DNA from: Anaerolinea thermophila
GTDB lineage: Bacteria; Chloroflexota; Anaerolineae; Anaerolineales; Villigracilaceae
NCBI GenBank assembly: GCA_022729775.1
Contig: DZBA01000076.1
Span: 5,232 to 12,268, forward strand
Direction: 5' to 3'
Length of the DNA stretch: 7,037 bases
Position numbers and translations under genes: made by a program. This document shows, piece by piece, positions 1-5,254 of the stretch. Under the pieces are notes generated by a model. It did not search any database and had not been told where the DNA came from. It saw only the letters and a program-made list of their open reading frames with translations. Position 1 is the first letter of the stretch. The number at the start of each line of letters is the position of its first letter.

Positions 1-957
1 CCGTTTGGAACTTCGCCGCGTATTCGGGCGGCGATTCACTCCGCGCCGCTGGAGCGTTACCCCGACCGCGAATCCATCGCGCTGCGCCGCGCATTATCGA
101 ATCAACTTGGCGCTGCGATGAATCAAATCATCGTCGGCAACGGCACAGCGGAGTTGATTCAACTCGCGGCGCAGGCGTTCATCCAAAAAGGGAGTCGCGT
201 CTTAATCATCGAGCCGACCTTTGGTGAATATGAGCGCGGCGCGAATCTTGCGGGTGCGGAAATTTTGCGCTGGCGGGCAATGCCCGAAGATGGATTCATG
301 CCGCGCTTTGAAGAAATCGAAAAGGCGTTGAAAGAAAATCCGCGCGTGGTTTTTCTTTGCAATCCCAACAACCCGACGGGACAAATCACGCCGCTGGAAA
401 ATTTGCGTCAATGGGCGCGTGAACACCCTGATATTTTTTTCATCGTGGATGAAGCCTACATTGCGTTTGTTCCCAACATGAATTCCGCGATTTCGTTGAA
501 TCAAAAAAATATTTTGATTCTGCGTTCGATGACAAAAGACTACGCCATCGCAGGTCTGCGGCTGGGATACGCCGTCGGCGACGTGCAGCGAATCGCCGCG
601 CTGGAAAATCTTCGCCCCGCGTGGAATGTCAACGCGCTGGCACAAGCGGCGGGGCTGGCAGCCTTGACCGATGAAGCATATCTTGCCGAAACCTTAACAA
701 AACTTCGCGCAGAAAAAGAGACCTTGATTTACGGATTGAAGGATTTAGGATATAGCCCCATTCCCTCTCACACAAATTATTTTTTGCTTCCCGTCAAAAA
801 CGGCGCGGAGTTCCGCCAAAAATTATTGACGCGCGGAATCCTCGTCCGCGATTGCGCGTCGTTCGGCTTGCCAGAATACGTCCGCATTGCCGCGCGGACA
901 GGCGAAGAGAATGCAAGATTGTTGAATATGCTTCGGCAAGTAAAAGTAGACAAGTAA
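1..957 (+). CDS. cobD: Threonine-phosphate decarboxylase (CobD-like PLP enzyme), 5' partial
   Basis: The reading frame is open from the first base, so the true start lies upstream; the ATG at 118 is internal. 318 codons are present and roughly 35-45 N-terminal residues are missing compared with the usual ~360. Numbering from the first codon: an N-terminal PFG segment (residue 1), YPD (20-22), GNGTAEL glycine turn (46-52), NPNNPTG (121-127, PLP-site Asn), DEAY (150-153), and the Schiff-base lysine K179 in SMTKDYAIAGLRLGY. The C-terminus has RDCASFGLPEYVRIAAR; the RDC-S-F and R-x-A-x-R style is closer to CobD than to histidinol-phosphate aminotransferase HisC. By family knowledge CobD decarboxylates L-threonine-O-3-phosphate to aminopropanol phosphate for the corrinoid nucleotide loop. 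The neighbours cobC and cobQ support this. HisC is the main alternative. Cytoplasmic fold-type I enzyme; likely co-transcribed with cobC, 60 bp downstream. Confidence 0.8.
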   Translation, partial: PFGTSPRIRAAIHSAPLERYPDRESIALRRALSNQLGAAMNQIIVGNGTAELIQLAAQAFIQKGSRVLIIEPTFGEYERGANLAGAEILRWRAMPEDGFMPRFEEIEKALKENPRVVFLCNPNNPTGQITPLENLRQWAREHPDIFFIVDEAYIAFVPNMNSAISLNQKNILILRSMTKDYAIAGLRLGYAVGDVQRIAALENLRPAWNVNALAQAAGLAALTDEAYLAETLTKLRAEKETLIYGLKDLGYSPIPSHTNYFLLPVKNGAEFRQKLLTRGILVRDCASFGLPEYVRIAARTGEENARLLNMLRQVKVDK

Positions 958-977
958 ACAGGTAAACAGGTAAACAC
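946..977 (+). repeat. 8-bp tandem repeat (GTAAACAG) at the end of cobD
   Basis: Perfect units GTAAACAG lie at 954-961 and 962-969, followed by GTAAACAC at 970-977 and preceded by a degenerate unit GTAGACAA at 946-953. The first perfect unit contains the cobD stop codon, so the last residues of CobD (VDK) come from repeat sequence. Copy-number change could alter the protein tail and the spacing to cobC. Confidence 0.75.
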
Positions 978-990
978 GGAATACGCCGCA

Positions 991-1011
991 TTCATCCTTC
1001 ATCATTCATCC
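991..1011 (+). repeat. 7-bp tandem repeat (TTCATCC) before cobC
   Basis: Units TTCATCC (991-997), TTCATCA (998-1004) and TTCATCC (1005-1011) fill most of the space just before the cobC start. The tract is pyrimidine-rich and has no Shine-Dalgarno match, so cobC has no obvious canonical ribosome binding site. Confidence 0.7.
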
Positions 1012-1017
1012 TTTCTT

Positions 1018-1632
1018 ATGAAACTTTACTTAATCCGCCACGGACAAACCGACTGGAATCTCAATCGCCGCTTTCAAGGTCAAAGCGATGTGCCGTTGAA
1101 TCAAACAGGCGCACGTCAAGCCGAGCAAGTTGCGGCGCGACTCTCCACTGAAAAAATTGACTTAATTTATTCAAGCGATTTATCACGCGCAGTTGAAACA
1201 GCAGAAATCATACGTAGGTCAGGTTTTCAGCCTGACTTGCAAACCGACACCCGCCTGCGTGAAGTAAATTTTGGAGACTGGGAAGGTTTGAGTTATAACG
1301 AAATCAAAGAAAAATATCCCGACTCACTTGCCACCTGGGAACGCGACGTGTACAGCAGTTCCCCGCCAAATGGGGAGACGCTCGAAGATTTAACCAAACG
1401 AGTGCAATCATTTTTGGGTGACGTGATTCAGAAACATGACGACCAAACCATTACGGTCGTCGCTCACGGCGGAGTGCTGCAAGTGCTGGTTTGTCTCGCG
1501 TTGAAAATCTCCCCGATGATGTACTGGCAGTTTTATATTTCAACCGCTTCGCTTTCACAAATTTCTTTTTACCCCGCAGGCGCGATTTTGAATTTACTGA
1601 ATGATACGTCACACCTCATCCATTCTCCTTGA
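1018..1632 (+). CDS. cobC: Alpha-ribazole phosphatase (CobC-type histidine phosphatase)
   Basis: 204 residues, the usual size for this branch. The start MKLYLIRHGQTDWN is typical and places the phosphate-accepting histidine at H8 after R7. Other expected catalytic residues are R57 (SSDLSRAVETAE), E82 (LREVNFGDWEGL) and H150 (VVAHGGVLQVL), so the active site looks complete. By family knowledge CobC removes the 5'-phosphate from alpha-ribazole phosphate or adenosylcobalamin phosphate in nucleotide-loop assembly; a general phosphoglycerate-mutase-like phosphatase is the alternative, but the cobD and cobQ neighbours favour CobC. Residues 66-74 (RRSGFQPDL) are encoded by a palindromic repeat that replaces the usual sequence between the AEII helix and the LRE motif. 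There is no clear Shine-Dalgarno. The 3' end overlaps the convergent ATPase gene by 17 bp. Confidence 0.85.
   Translation: MKLYLIRHGQTDWNLNRRFQGQSDVPLNQTGARQAEQVAARLSTEKIDLIYSSDLSRAVETAEIIRRSGFQPDLQTDTRLREVNFGDWEGLSYNEIKEKYPDSLATWERDVYSSSPPNGETLEDLTKRVQSFLGDVIQKHDDQTITVVAHGGVLQVLVCLALKISPMMYWQFYISTASLSQISFYPAGAILNLLNDTSHLIHSP
1213..1240 (+). repeat. Intragenic palindromic repeat, copy 1 (in cobC)
   Basis: A hairpin with arms GTCAGG (1218-1223) and CCTGAC (1231-1236), preceded by CGTAG and followed by TTGC. It is read in frame as RRSGFQPDL. The 28-bp core matches the reverse complement of 4407-4434 in the TIR-FGE gene at 22 of 28 positions, which makes it one member of a dispersed repeat family rather than ordinary cobC sequence. 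Confidence 0.75.
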
Positions 1633-2980
1633 AAAACTCCCTGCCGTTCAAAATTAGCCACGCCCACAAAGGAATACACGCGATTTCTTTCCCGTCGCGC
1701 TGGATGGTTTCGGAAATATTCTTTGTGAGAATCGTCCCGCGCGGCAAATCAAACTCGACGAGTCCTTCCAACATGCCGACAATTTCCCGTTCAGGCAGCG
1801 CGTCGGTGTACGAGACGTTCAACAAAGACAGCGACGGATTCAGGACGGCAAAATCAATCTCCTGTTTGCCTTTCCAGTAGTGGACGGCGGCGTTATTGCG
1901 TTTGAGTTCCATGAAGACGGCGTTTTCGGCGCGTTGTCCCCAATCGGGGCGGACGTTGATGACATTGAAGTTCCGCAAGCCGTTATCAATGACGTAAATC
2001 TTGCGCGACTTTTGCGCGTCGTTCACCTCGCGGATTTTATAAGAGAAATATGGACTCTCGAAAAACAGATAAGCGTCATAAAAATATTCGAGATATTGCT
2101 TGACAGTCTCCACCGAAATATGCAACGCGCGTCCCAAACTGCGAAAAGTATGTTGCTTGGTAAAATCAACCAGGACTTGCAGCCCCAACGACTCCACGTC
2201 GCGCGGATAACGCACGGGGCGCATGGACGTAATATCGCGGTTCAAGATGTCGCGGTAGTATGAACTCGCTATCGCGGATTTTGCCTCCTGCGCTTCGGTC
2301 AGCACAATTTCGGGAAACCCGCCTTCGTACAGAAAGTTTTCAAGGTGATGAAGAATGGCAGACGCATTATCGAAATTCAGCCTGACCAATTCATCCGCGC
2401 TGTTTGCATTGTAAAATGGGACGTTCTTGATTCCCAGATATTCATAAAAGTTGAAAGGATAAATGTCGAACTGAATATTCCTGCCCGTCAATACGGCGGA
2501 AGTTTCCGATTGCACCAACGAACGCCGCGAGCCTGAGACGATGAACTTGATATCTTCGCGCCGTTCGTAGCGCGAAGCAAGCCAGTGATTGAAATCGCGG
2601 ACGCCTTGCAATTCATCCAGGAACAAATATACCTTCCCCTGCGGGTTGAACTTCTCGCGGTAAAAGTTGTAAATCCGCTCCAGCAAATCCGCGCCCTGAT
2701 CCAAATACGGGCGTACAAGCAAATCATCGAAATACAGGAACACAACGTTTTGTGGCGGGACACCTTCCGCGAGCAACCTGCCTACCATCTGTTGCATGAG
2801 CGTGGATTTTCCCGAACGCCGCGCCCCCGTCAGGATGAGAATATGCCGCAAGCCCATCATCTGCCACAGGCGATTTAAATACTTCTCGCGCGGCAGAGTA
2901 TCGAGCCACAAGCCTTTACCCGCGTCCCGAAAATGCGGATTCCATTTTTGAAGCAGGATATCTATTTGAGCGTTTTCCAT
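1616..2980 (-). CDS. AAA+ ATPase with DUF4143 C-terminal region
   Basis: 454 residues. The N-terminal half is an AAA_14-type P-loop ATPase: Walker A GARRSGKST (52-60), Walker B VYLFLDEL (117-124, D122/E123) and a sensor-like SGSRRSL (149-155). Next comes the YYRDILNRDI region (241-250), then a winged-helix-like segment, LGRALHISVETVKQYLEYFYDAYL (split here as residues 282-305). A degenerate PD-(D/E)XK-like C-terminal region follows, with E352, E358 and EID (374-376). It ends with IPLWAWL, as is common in DUF4143 proteins. The nuclease-type lysine expected after the E-x-D strand is not seen (LLNVSY, 386-391), so nuclease activity is doubtful. The biological role of this family is not established; it is frequent in accessory regions and often patchily distributed. 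The gene is divergent from the DUF6088-like gene and its 3' end overlaps cobC. The start ATG is 7 nt after a good -10, suggesting a leaderless mRNA. Confidence 0.88.
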   Translation of the reverse strand: MENAQIDILLQKWNPHFRDAGKGLWLDTLPREKYLNRLWQMMGLRHILILTGARRSGKSTLMQQMVGRLLAEGVPPQNVVFLYFDDLLVRPYLDQGADLLERIYNFYREKFNPQGKVYLFLDELQGVRDFNHWLASRYERREDIKFIVSGSRRSLVQSETSAVLTGRNIQFDIYPFNFYEYLGIKNVPFYNANSADELVRLNFDNASAILHHLENFLYEGGFPEIVLTEAQEAKSAIASSYYRDILNRDITSMRPVRYPRDVESLGLQVLVDFTKQHTFRSLGRALHISVETVKQYLEYFYDAYLFFESPYFSYKIREVNDAQKSRKIYVIDNGLRNFNVINVRPDWGQRAENAVFMELKRNNAAVHYWKGKQEIDFAVLNPSLSLLNVSYTDALPEREIVGMLEGLVEFDLPRGTILTKNISETIQRDGKEIACIPLWAWLILNGREFFKENG

Positions 2981-2986
2981 GCCAGA

Positions 2987-3015
2987 AATTTACCCCAAAC
3001 GCTCAAAACTGTCAA
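2987..3015 (-). promoter_or_regulatory. Promoter of the DUF4143 ATPase, predicted leaderless
   Basis: On the minus strand a perfect TTGACA (3015-3010) is followed by a 17-bp spacer and TAAATT (2992-2987). The ATG at 2980 begins 7 nt after the -10, about where transcription would start, so the transcript is predicted to lack a leader. No strong Shine-Dalgarno is present, which fits. Confidence 0.6.
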
Positions 3016-3032
3016 CTATACCTGACAGTTTT
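3005..3032. promoter_or_regulatory. Inverted repeat overlapping the ATPase -35 (candidate operator)
   Basis: Perfect 10-bp arms AAAACTGTCA (3005-3014) and TGACAGTTTT (3023-3032) flank an 8-bp spacer. The left arm overlaps the -35 of the ATPase promoter. Its inner part, GTCA-N2-TATAC-N2-GAC (3011-3026), recurs as a 12/16 match at 3044-3059, 33 bp downstream or about three helical turns. This is the arrangement expected of a repressor site; the regulator is not identified. Confidence 0.55.
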
Positions 3033-3095
3033 GGTCTCTTTTTGTCAGTTATACTCGACACTAATGGCTTTTCGTTTCCGTTTGGCTGATTATGC

Positions 3096-3123
3096 GTCCA
3101 GTTTTTTAATTAAAAAACTGGAC
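3096..3123. promoter_or_regulatory. Perfect 28-bp palindrome (candidate operator)
   Basis: The half site GTCCAGTTTTTTAA (3096-3109) is mirrored exactly with no spacer through 3123. Its right end overlaps the -35 (3119-3124) of the promoter for the DUF6088-like gene. A further half site, CTGGAC, occurs at 3136-3141, abutting the -10. It shares AAAACTG with the inverted repeat at 3005-3032, so one regulator could act on both divergent promoters. AbiEi-type antitoxins are known to repress their own promoters through inverted repeats, which makes the adjacent protein a natural candidate. Confidence 0.6.
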
Positions 3124-3147
3124 ATTTTGTATTCACTGGACTACAAT
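3119..3147 (+). promoter_or_regulatory. Promoter of the DUF6088-like gene, predicted leaderless
   Basis: TGGACA (3119-3124), a 17-bp spacer and TACAAT (3142-3147) form a near-consensus promoter. The ATG at 3154 lies 7 nt after the -10, so a leaderless mRNA is predicted. An alternative -10, TATACT at 3050-3055, would fit an upstream ATG at 3064, but it lacks a good -35. Confidence 0.55.
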
Positions 3148-3153
3148 CGCCTC

Positions 3154-3876
3154 ATGAAAACATCCCTTCTTTCCACATCTATTGTCGAGGAAATCCCAGC
3201 TGGGAAGGTTTTCACCTATACGGACATTGTCCGCAGCCCAAGCCAGAAAGAAGCCGTTATCAAAGCCTTAAATCGCATGGTCGCGGCGGGAAAGATCGCC
3301 AAACTCTCCAAAGGGCGATACTACATAGCCGAAGAAAGCGCGTTTGGCAAGTTGCAGCCTAAGCAAAACGAAATCGTCAAAGACTTGTTAGAAAAAGACG
3401 GCAAACTTATCGGCTACCTCACAGGGTACAGTATATATAATCAATTGGGGTTGACAACCCAAATCAGCAACCTGATTCAAATCGGCAGGAACGATGTCCG
3501 CCCGTCTTTCAAGCGGGGACGCTATACAATTTCATTCGTGAAGCAAAAAAACATTATTACCAAAGAAAACATATCCCTGCTCCAAATTCTCGACGCGCTT
3601 CGGTATGTTAAGCAAATCCCCGACTCTAGTCCACAATTAATTTGTAAACGGTTGCTGGCGATTATTCGCGGCTTATCTCAAAAAGAAAAGAAATTGCTGG
3701 TCGAACTTGCGCTGCGGTATCCGCCTTCGACGCGGGCTTTTCTTGGCGCTATTCTGGACGAGATTGATGACAAGCCATTGACTCTACCCTTGAAAGAATC
3801 GCTCAACCCGATCAGCGCGTATAAGTTACTAGCCGCCAGTGCGTTAAAGTCCGCAAGGGAGTGGAATATCAAGTGA
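3154..3876 (+). CDS. DUF6088 / AbiEi-like winged-helix protein (type IV antitoxin-like)
   Basis: 240 residues from the ATG at 3154. That start is chosen because the family begins just before the EIPAGKVFTYTDI motif and because a promoter and palindrome lie directly upstream; starts at 3064 or earlier would translate through the palindrome. Residues 8-57 form a winged-helix segment (EEIPAGKVFTYTDIV, then ALNRMVAAGKIAKLSKGRYY). The central part has the family pattern ending in IGYLTGYSIYNQLGLTTQ (86-103), and the C-terminal part has LLQILDALRYVKQIPD (142-157) and ALRYPPSTRAFLGAILDEI (186-204). By family knowledge such proteins resemble AbiEi antitoxins, which bind DNA, repress their own operon and are usually followed by an AbiEii nucleotidyltransferase toxin. 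No such toxin follows here; the next gene, 41 bp downstream, encodes a TIR-FGE protein with its own promoter. An orphan regulator or antitoxin is the cautious call. Confidence 0.8.
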   Translation: MKTSLLSTSIVEEIPAGKVFTYTDIVRSPSQKEAVIKALNRMVAAGKIAKLSKGRYYIAEESAFGKLQPKQNEIVKDLLEKDGKLIGYLTGYSIYNQLGLTTQISNLIQIGRNDVRPSFKRGRYTISFVKQKNIITKENISLLQILDALRYVKQIPDSSPQLICKRLLAIIRGLSQKEKKLLVELALRYPPSTRAFLGAILDEIDDKPLTLPLKESLNPISAYKLLAASALKSAREWNIK

Positions 3877-3879
3877 GTT

Positions 3880-3888
3880 TGTTATAAT
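3880..3888 (+). promoter_or_regulatory. Extended -10 promoter of the TIR-FGE gene
   Basis: TGTTATAAT contains a perfect TATAAT (3883-3888) with an extended -10 TG-N. It lies just after the stop of the previous gene and 29 bp before the next ATG. No convincing -35 is seen, as is usual for extended -10 promoters. It suggests separate transcription of the TIR-FGE gene. Confidence 0.55.
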
Positions 3889-3904
3889 CCCCTCATCAAA
3901 CCTC

Positions 3905-3909
3905 AAGGA
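3905..3909 (+). promoter_or_regulatory. Ribosome binding site of the TIR-FGE gene
   Basis: AAGGA lies 8 nt before the ATG at 3918. It is the clearest Shine-Dalgarno in the window and fixes the start of this gene, in contrast to the two leaderless-looking starts upstream. Confidence 0.65.
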
Positions 3910-3917
3910 CACCTCAC

Positions 3918-5135
3918 ATGGCGCGGATAGAAAACACCGTATTCATCAGTTACAGTCATAAAGACGAGGAATGGAAAGACCGTCTCGTAACCCATCTTGG
4001 CGTTTTAGAACGTCAGGGGATTTTGGATTTATGGAATGACCGCCGTATTGCGTTAGGCGATGATTGGCGACCTGAAATCGAAAATGCTATCAGTCGCGCC
4101 AGTATTGCCATCTTGATGGTCTCCGCAAATTTCTTAACCTCAAAGTTTATCGTTGATGAAGAATTGCCAAAGTTTTTGGAACGCCGCGCCAATGATGGAT
4201 TGCGAGTGATTCCGCTTATTGTTCGACCCTGCGCATGGAAGCGGGTGGACTGGCTGGCAAAACTACAAGGCGGGACAAAGGATAACAAGCCTTTATCCAG
4301 CGGGAGCGAATATGAAATTGATTCTGTGCTTGCCGCATTAACAGATAAAGTCGCGGAGATTATTCAGAACGCCGAGTTTCATGAAATTCCTGAAACTTCA
4401 CGAGCAGCGAGTCGGGCTGCAAGCCCGGCCTACGCCTTCGAGCCGCAGATGGTGAACATCCCCGCTGGCACATTTACGATGGGGTCAAATGATAATCACG
4501 ATGAAAAGCCACCGCACAAGGTGAACCTCTCGGAATACTTCATCGGCAAATATCCCGTCACCAACCGCGAGTATCAAGCCTTTGTGAAGGACGCAAAATA
4601 CAAAGCGCCTAAAGGTTGGAACGGCGACCAGTTCCCGCAAAACAAGGCGGAACATCCCGTGGTGAATGTTTCGTGGCATGACGCGGTGGCATATTGCGCG
4701 TGGTTGAGCAAAAAGACGGGCAAGACCTACCGCCTGCCCACCGAAGCGGAATGGGAAAAAGCCGCCAGAGGCACGGACGGGCGCAAGTACCCCTGGGGCA
4801 ACAAACCTGAGCCGAATAGAGACTTGCTGAACTATAACGATAATGTTGAAGATACCACCGAAGTCGGCAGTTATGAAGATGGGCACAGTCCCTACGGCGT
4901 ATATGACATGGCTGGCAACGTGTGGGAATGGGTACATGATTGGTACAGCACAACCTACTATCAGAAGTCGCCGCCCAAGAATCCGCTTGGACCAAATTCA
5001 GGAAAGTATCGCGTGCTGCGGGGCGGCTCGTGGAACAACGTCAATAACTACGCCCGTTCTGCGAATCGGGTCAACGACACTCCCGATTACGTCGGCGACC
5101 TCATCGGCTTCCGCTGCGCCCGCTCTCTTCCTTGA
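3918..5135 (+). CDS. TIR domain fused to FGE/C-type-lectin-fold domain; putative DGR variable protein
   Basis: 405 residues. Residues 5-150 are a bacterial TIR domain: VFISYSHKDEEWKDRL (8-23), LWNDRRIALGDDWRPEI (38-54), ASIAILMVSANFL (61-73) and DEEL (80-83), where E81 or E82 would be the NADase glutamate. A linker (about 151-176) contains a palindromic repeat read as SRAASPAYA. Residues 177-404 are an FGE-sulfatase-type domain: MVNIPAGTFTMGS, YPVTNREYQAFV, PVVNVSWHDAVAYCAWLS, YRLPTEAEWEKAARG, YPWGN, GVYDMAGNVWEW, RVLRGGSW and IGFRCAR. The catalytic cysteine pair of true FGE, expected just after RGGS, is absent, so sulfatase maturation is unlikely. The same fold is the usual scaffold of DGR-diversified binding proteins, and the last codons look like a variable repeat. 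Inferred role: ligand recognition by the lectin-like domain controls TIR activity, possibly NAD+ cleavage, in a defence or conflict system. There is no signal peptide or membrane segment, so it is probably cytoplasmic. Confidence 0.9.
   Translation: MARIENTVFISYSHKDEEWKDRLVTHLGVLERQGILDLWNDRRIALGDDWRPEIENAISRASIAILMVSANFLTSKFIVDEELPKFLERRANDGLRVIPLIVRPCAWKRVDWLAKLQGGTKDNKPLSSGSEYEIDSVLAALTDKVAEIIQNAEFHEIPETSRAASRAASPAYAFEPQMVNIPAGTFTMGSNDNHDEKPPHKVNLSEYFIGKYPVTNREYQAFVKDAKYKAPKGWNGDQFPQNKAEHPVVNVSWHDAVAYCAWLSKKTGKTYRLPTEAEWEKAARGTDGRKYPWGNKPEPNRDLLNYNDNVEDTTEVGSYEDGHSPYGVYDMAGNVWEWVHDWYSTTYYQKSPPKNPLGPNSGKYRVLRGGSWNNVNNYARSANRVNDTPDYVGDLIGFRCARSLP
4407..4434 (-). repeat. Intragenic palindromic repeat, copy 2 (in the TIR-FGE linker)
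   Basis: A hairpin with CGGGCT (4413-4418) and AGCCCG (4422-4427). On the minus strand the 28-bp core starts CGTAGGCCGGGC and aligns with the cobC copy at 22 of 28 positions. One stem pair changes from A-T to G-C and one G-T becomes G-C, so pairing is kept; another pair becomes a C-A mismatch. It is translated from the opposite strand relative to cobC, so it is inserted sequence rather than shared protein ancestry. It lies in the flexible linker, where an insertion should be tolerated. Confidence 0.75.
5016..5123 (+). other. Candidate DGR variable repeat (VR) at the 3' end of the TIR-FGE gene
   Basis: After the conserved RGGSW (W372, 5031-5033), 13 codons are either AAC or an NNC codon reachable from AAC by changing only adenines. 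AAC occurs four times; the others are GTC (5040, 5070, 5091), TAC (5049, 5088), GAC (5076, 5097), GGC (5094) and CTC (5100). Codons for invariant residues between them (A-R-S-A, R, P-D) do not follow this pattern. The repeat ends in the GC-rich GGCTTCCGCTGCGCC, as expected for the initiation-of-mutagenic-homing end. Boundaries are approximate because the template repeat is not in the window. Confidence 0.6.
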
Positions 5136-5254
5136 TTCTGTTTTCTGTTCTCTGTTGTTCTGGTTTTCTGAATCGCGCCAATTTTTTCGTTACCTTGCCT
5201 GCGGGATTCGTCCCCCCGTTTCTCGCCGAAGGCGAGTCGCGCAAAATTTTTTTG
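5136..5254. other. Spacer after the TIR-FGE gene, with an A-free TTCTG-rich tract
   Basis: No gene is supported. 5136-5170 is built from TTCTG/TTTTCTG/TCTCTG-like units with no adenine on the + strand, directly after the stop codon and the candidate VR. A terminator-like hairpin and T-run follow at 5222-5253. Confidence 0.5.
5222..5253 (+). terminator. Terminator-like hairpin after the TIR-FGE gene
   Basis: CTCGCC (5222-5227), loop GAA and GGCGAG (5231-5236) form a 6-bp stem, and a T7 run follows at 5247-5253. The T-run starts about 10 nt after the stem, so this is not a textbook intrinsic terminator. It could also be part of the neighbouring repeat. Confidence 0.35.

Noticed and set aside
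3031..3153. N-terminal extension of the DUF6088-like protein from TTG 3031 or ATG 3064
   Set aside because: The extension would be translated through a perfect 28-bp palindrome and a promoter, has no family-like sequence, and the ATG at 3154 matches the usual family start. The -10-like TATACT at 3050 leaves 3064 as a minor possibility.
4485..4937. 150-residue minus-strand ORF inside the TIR-FGE gene
   Set aside because: It is antisense to the well-conserved FGE domain, with no recognisable motif.
4441..5135. Functional sulfatase-modifying (formylglycine-generating) enzyme
   Set aside because: The catalytic cysteine pair after RGGS is missing and no sulfatase gene is nearby.
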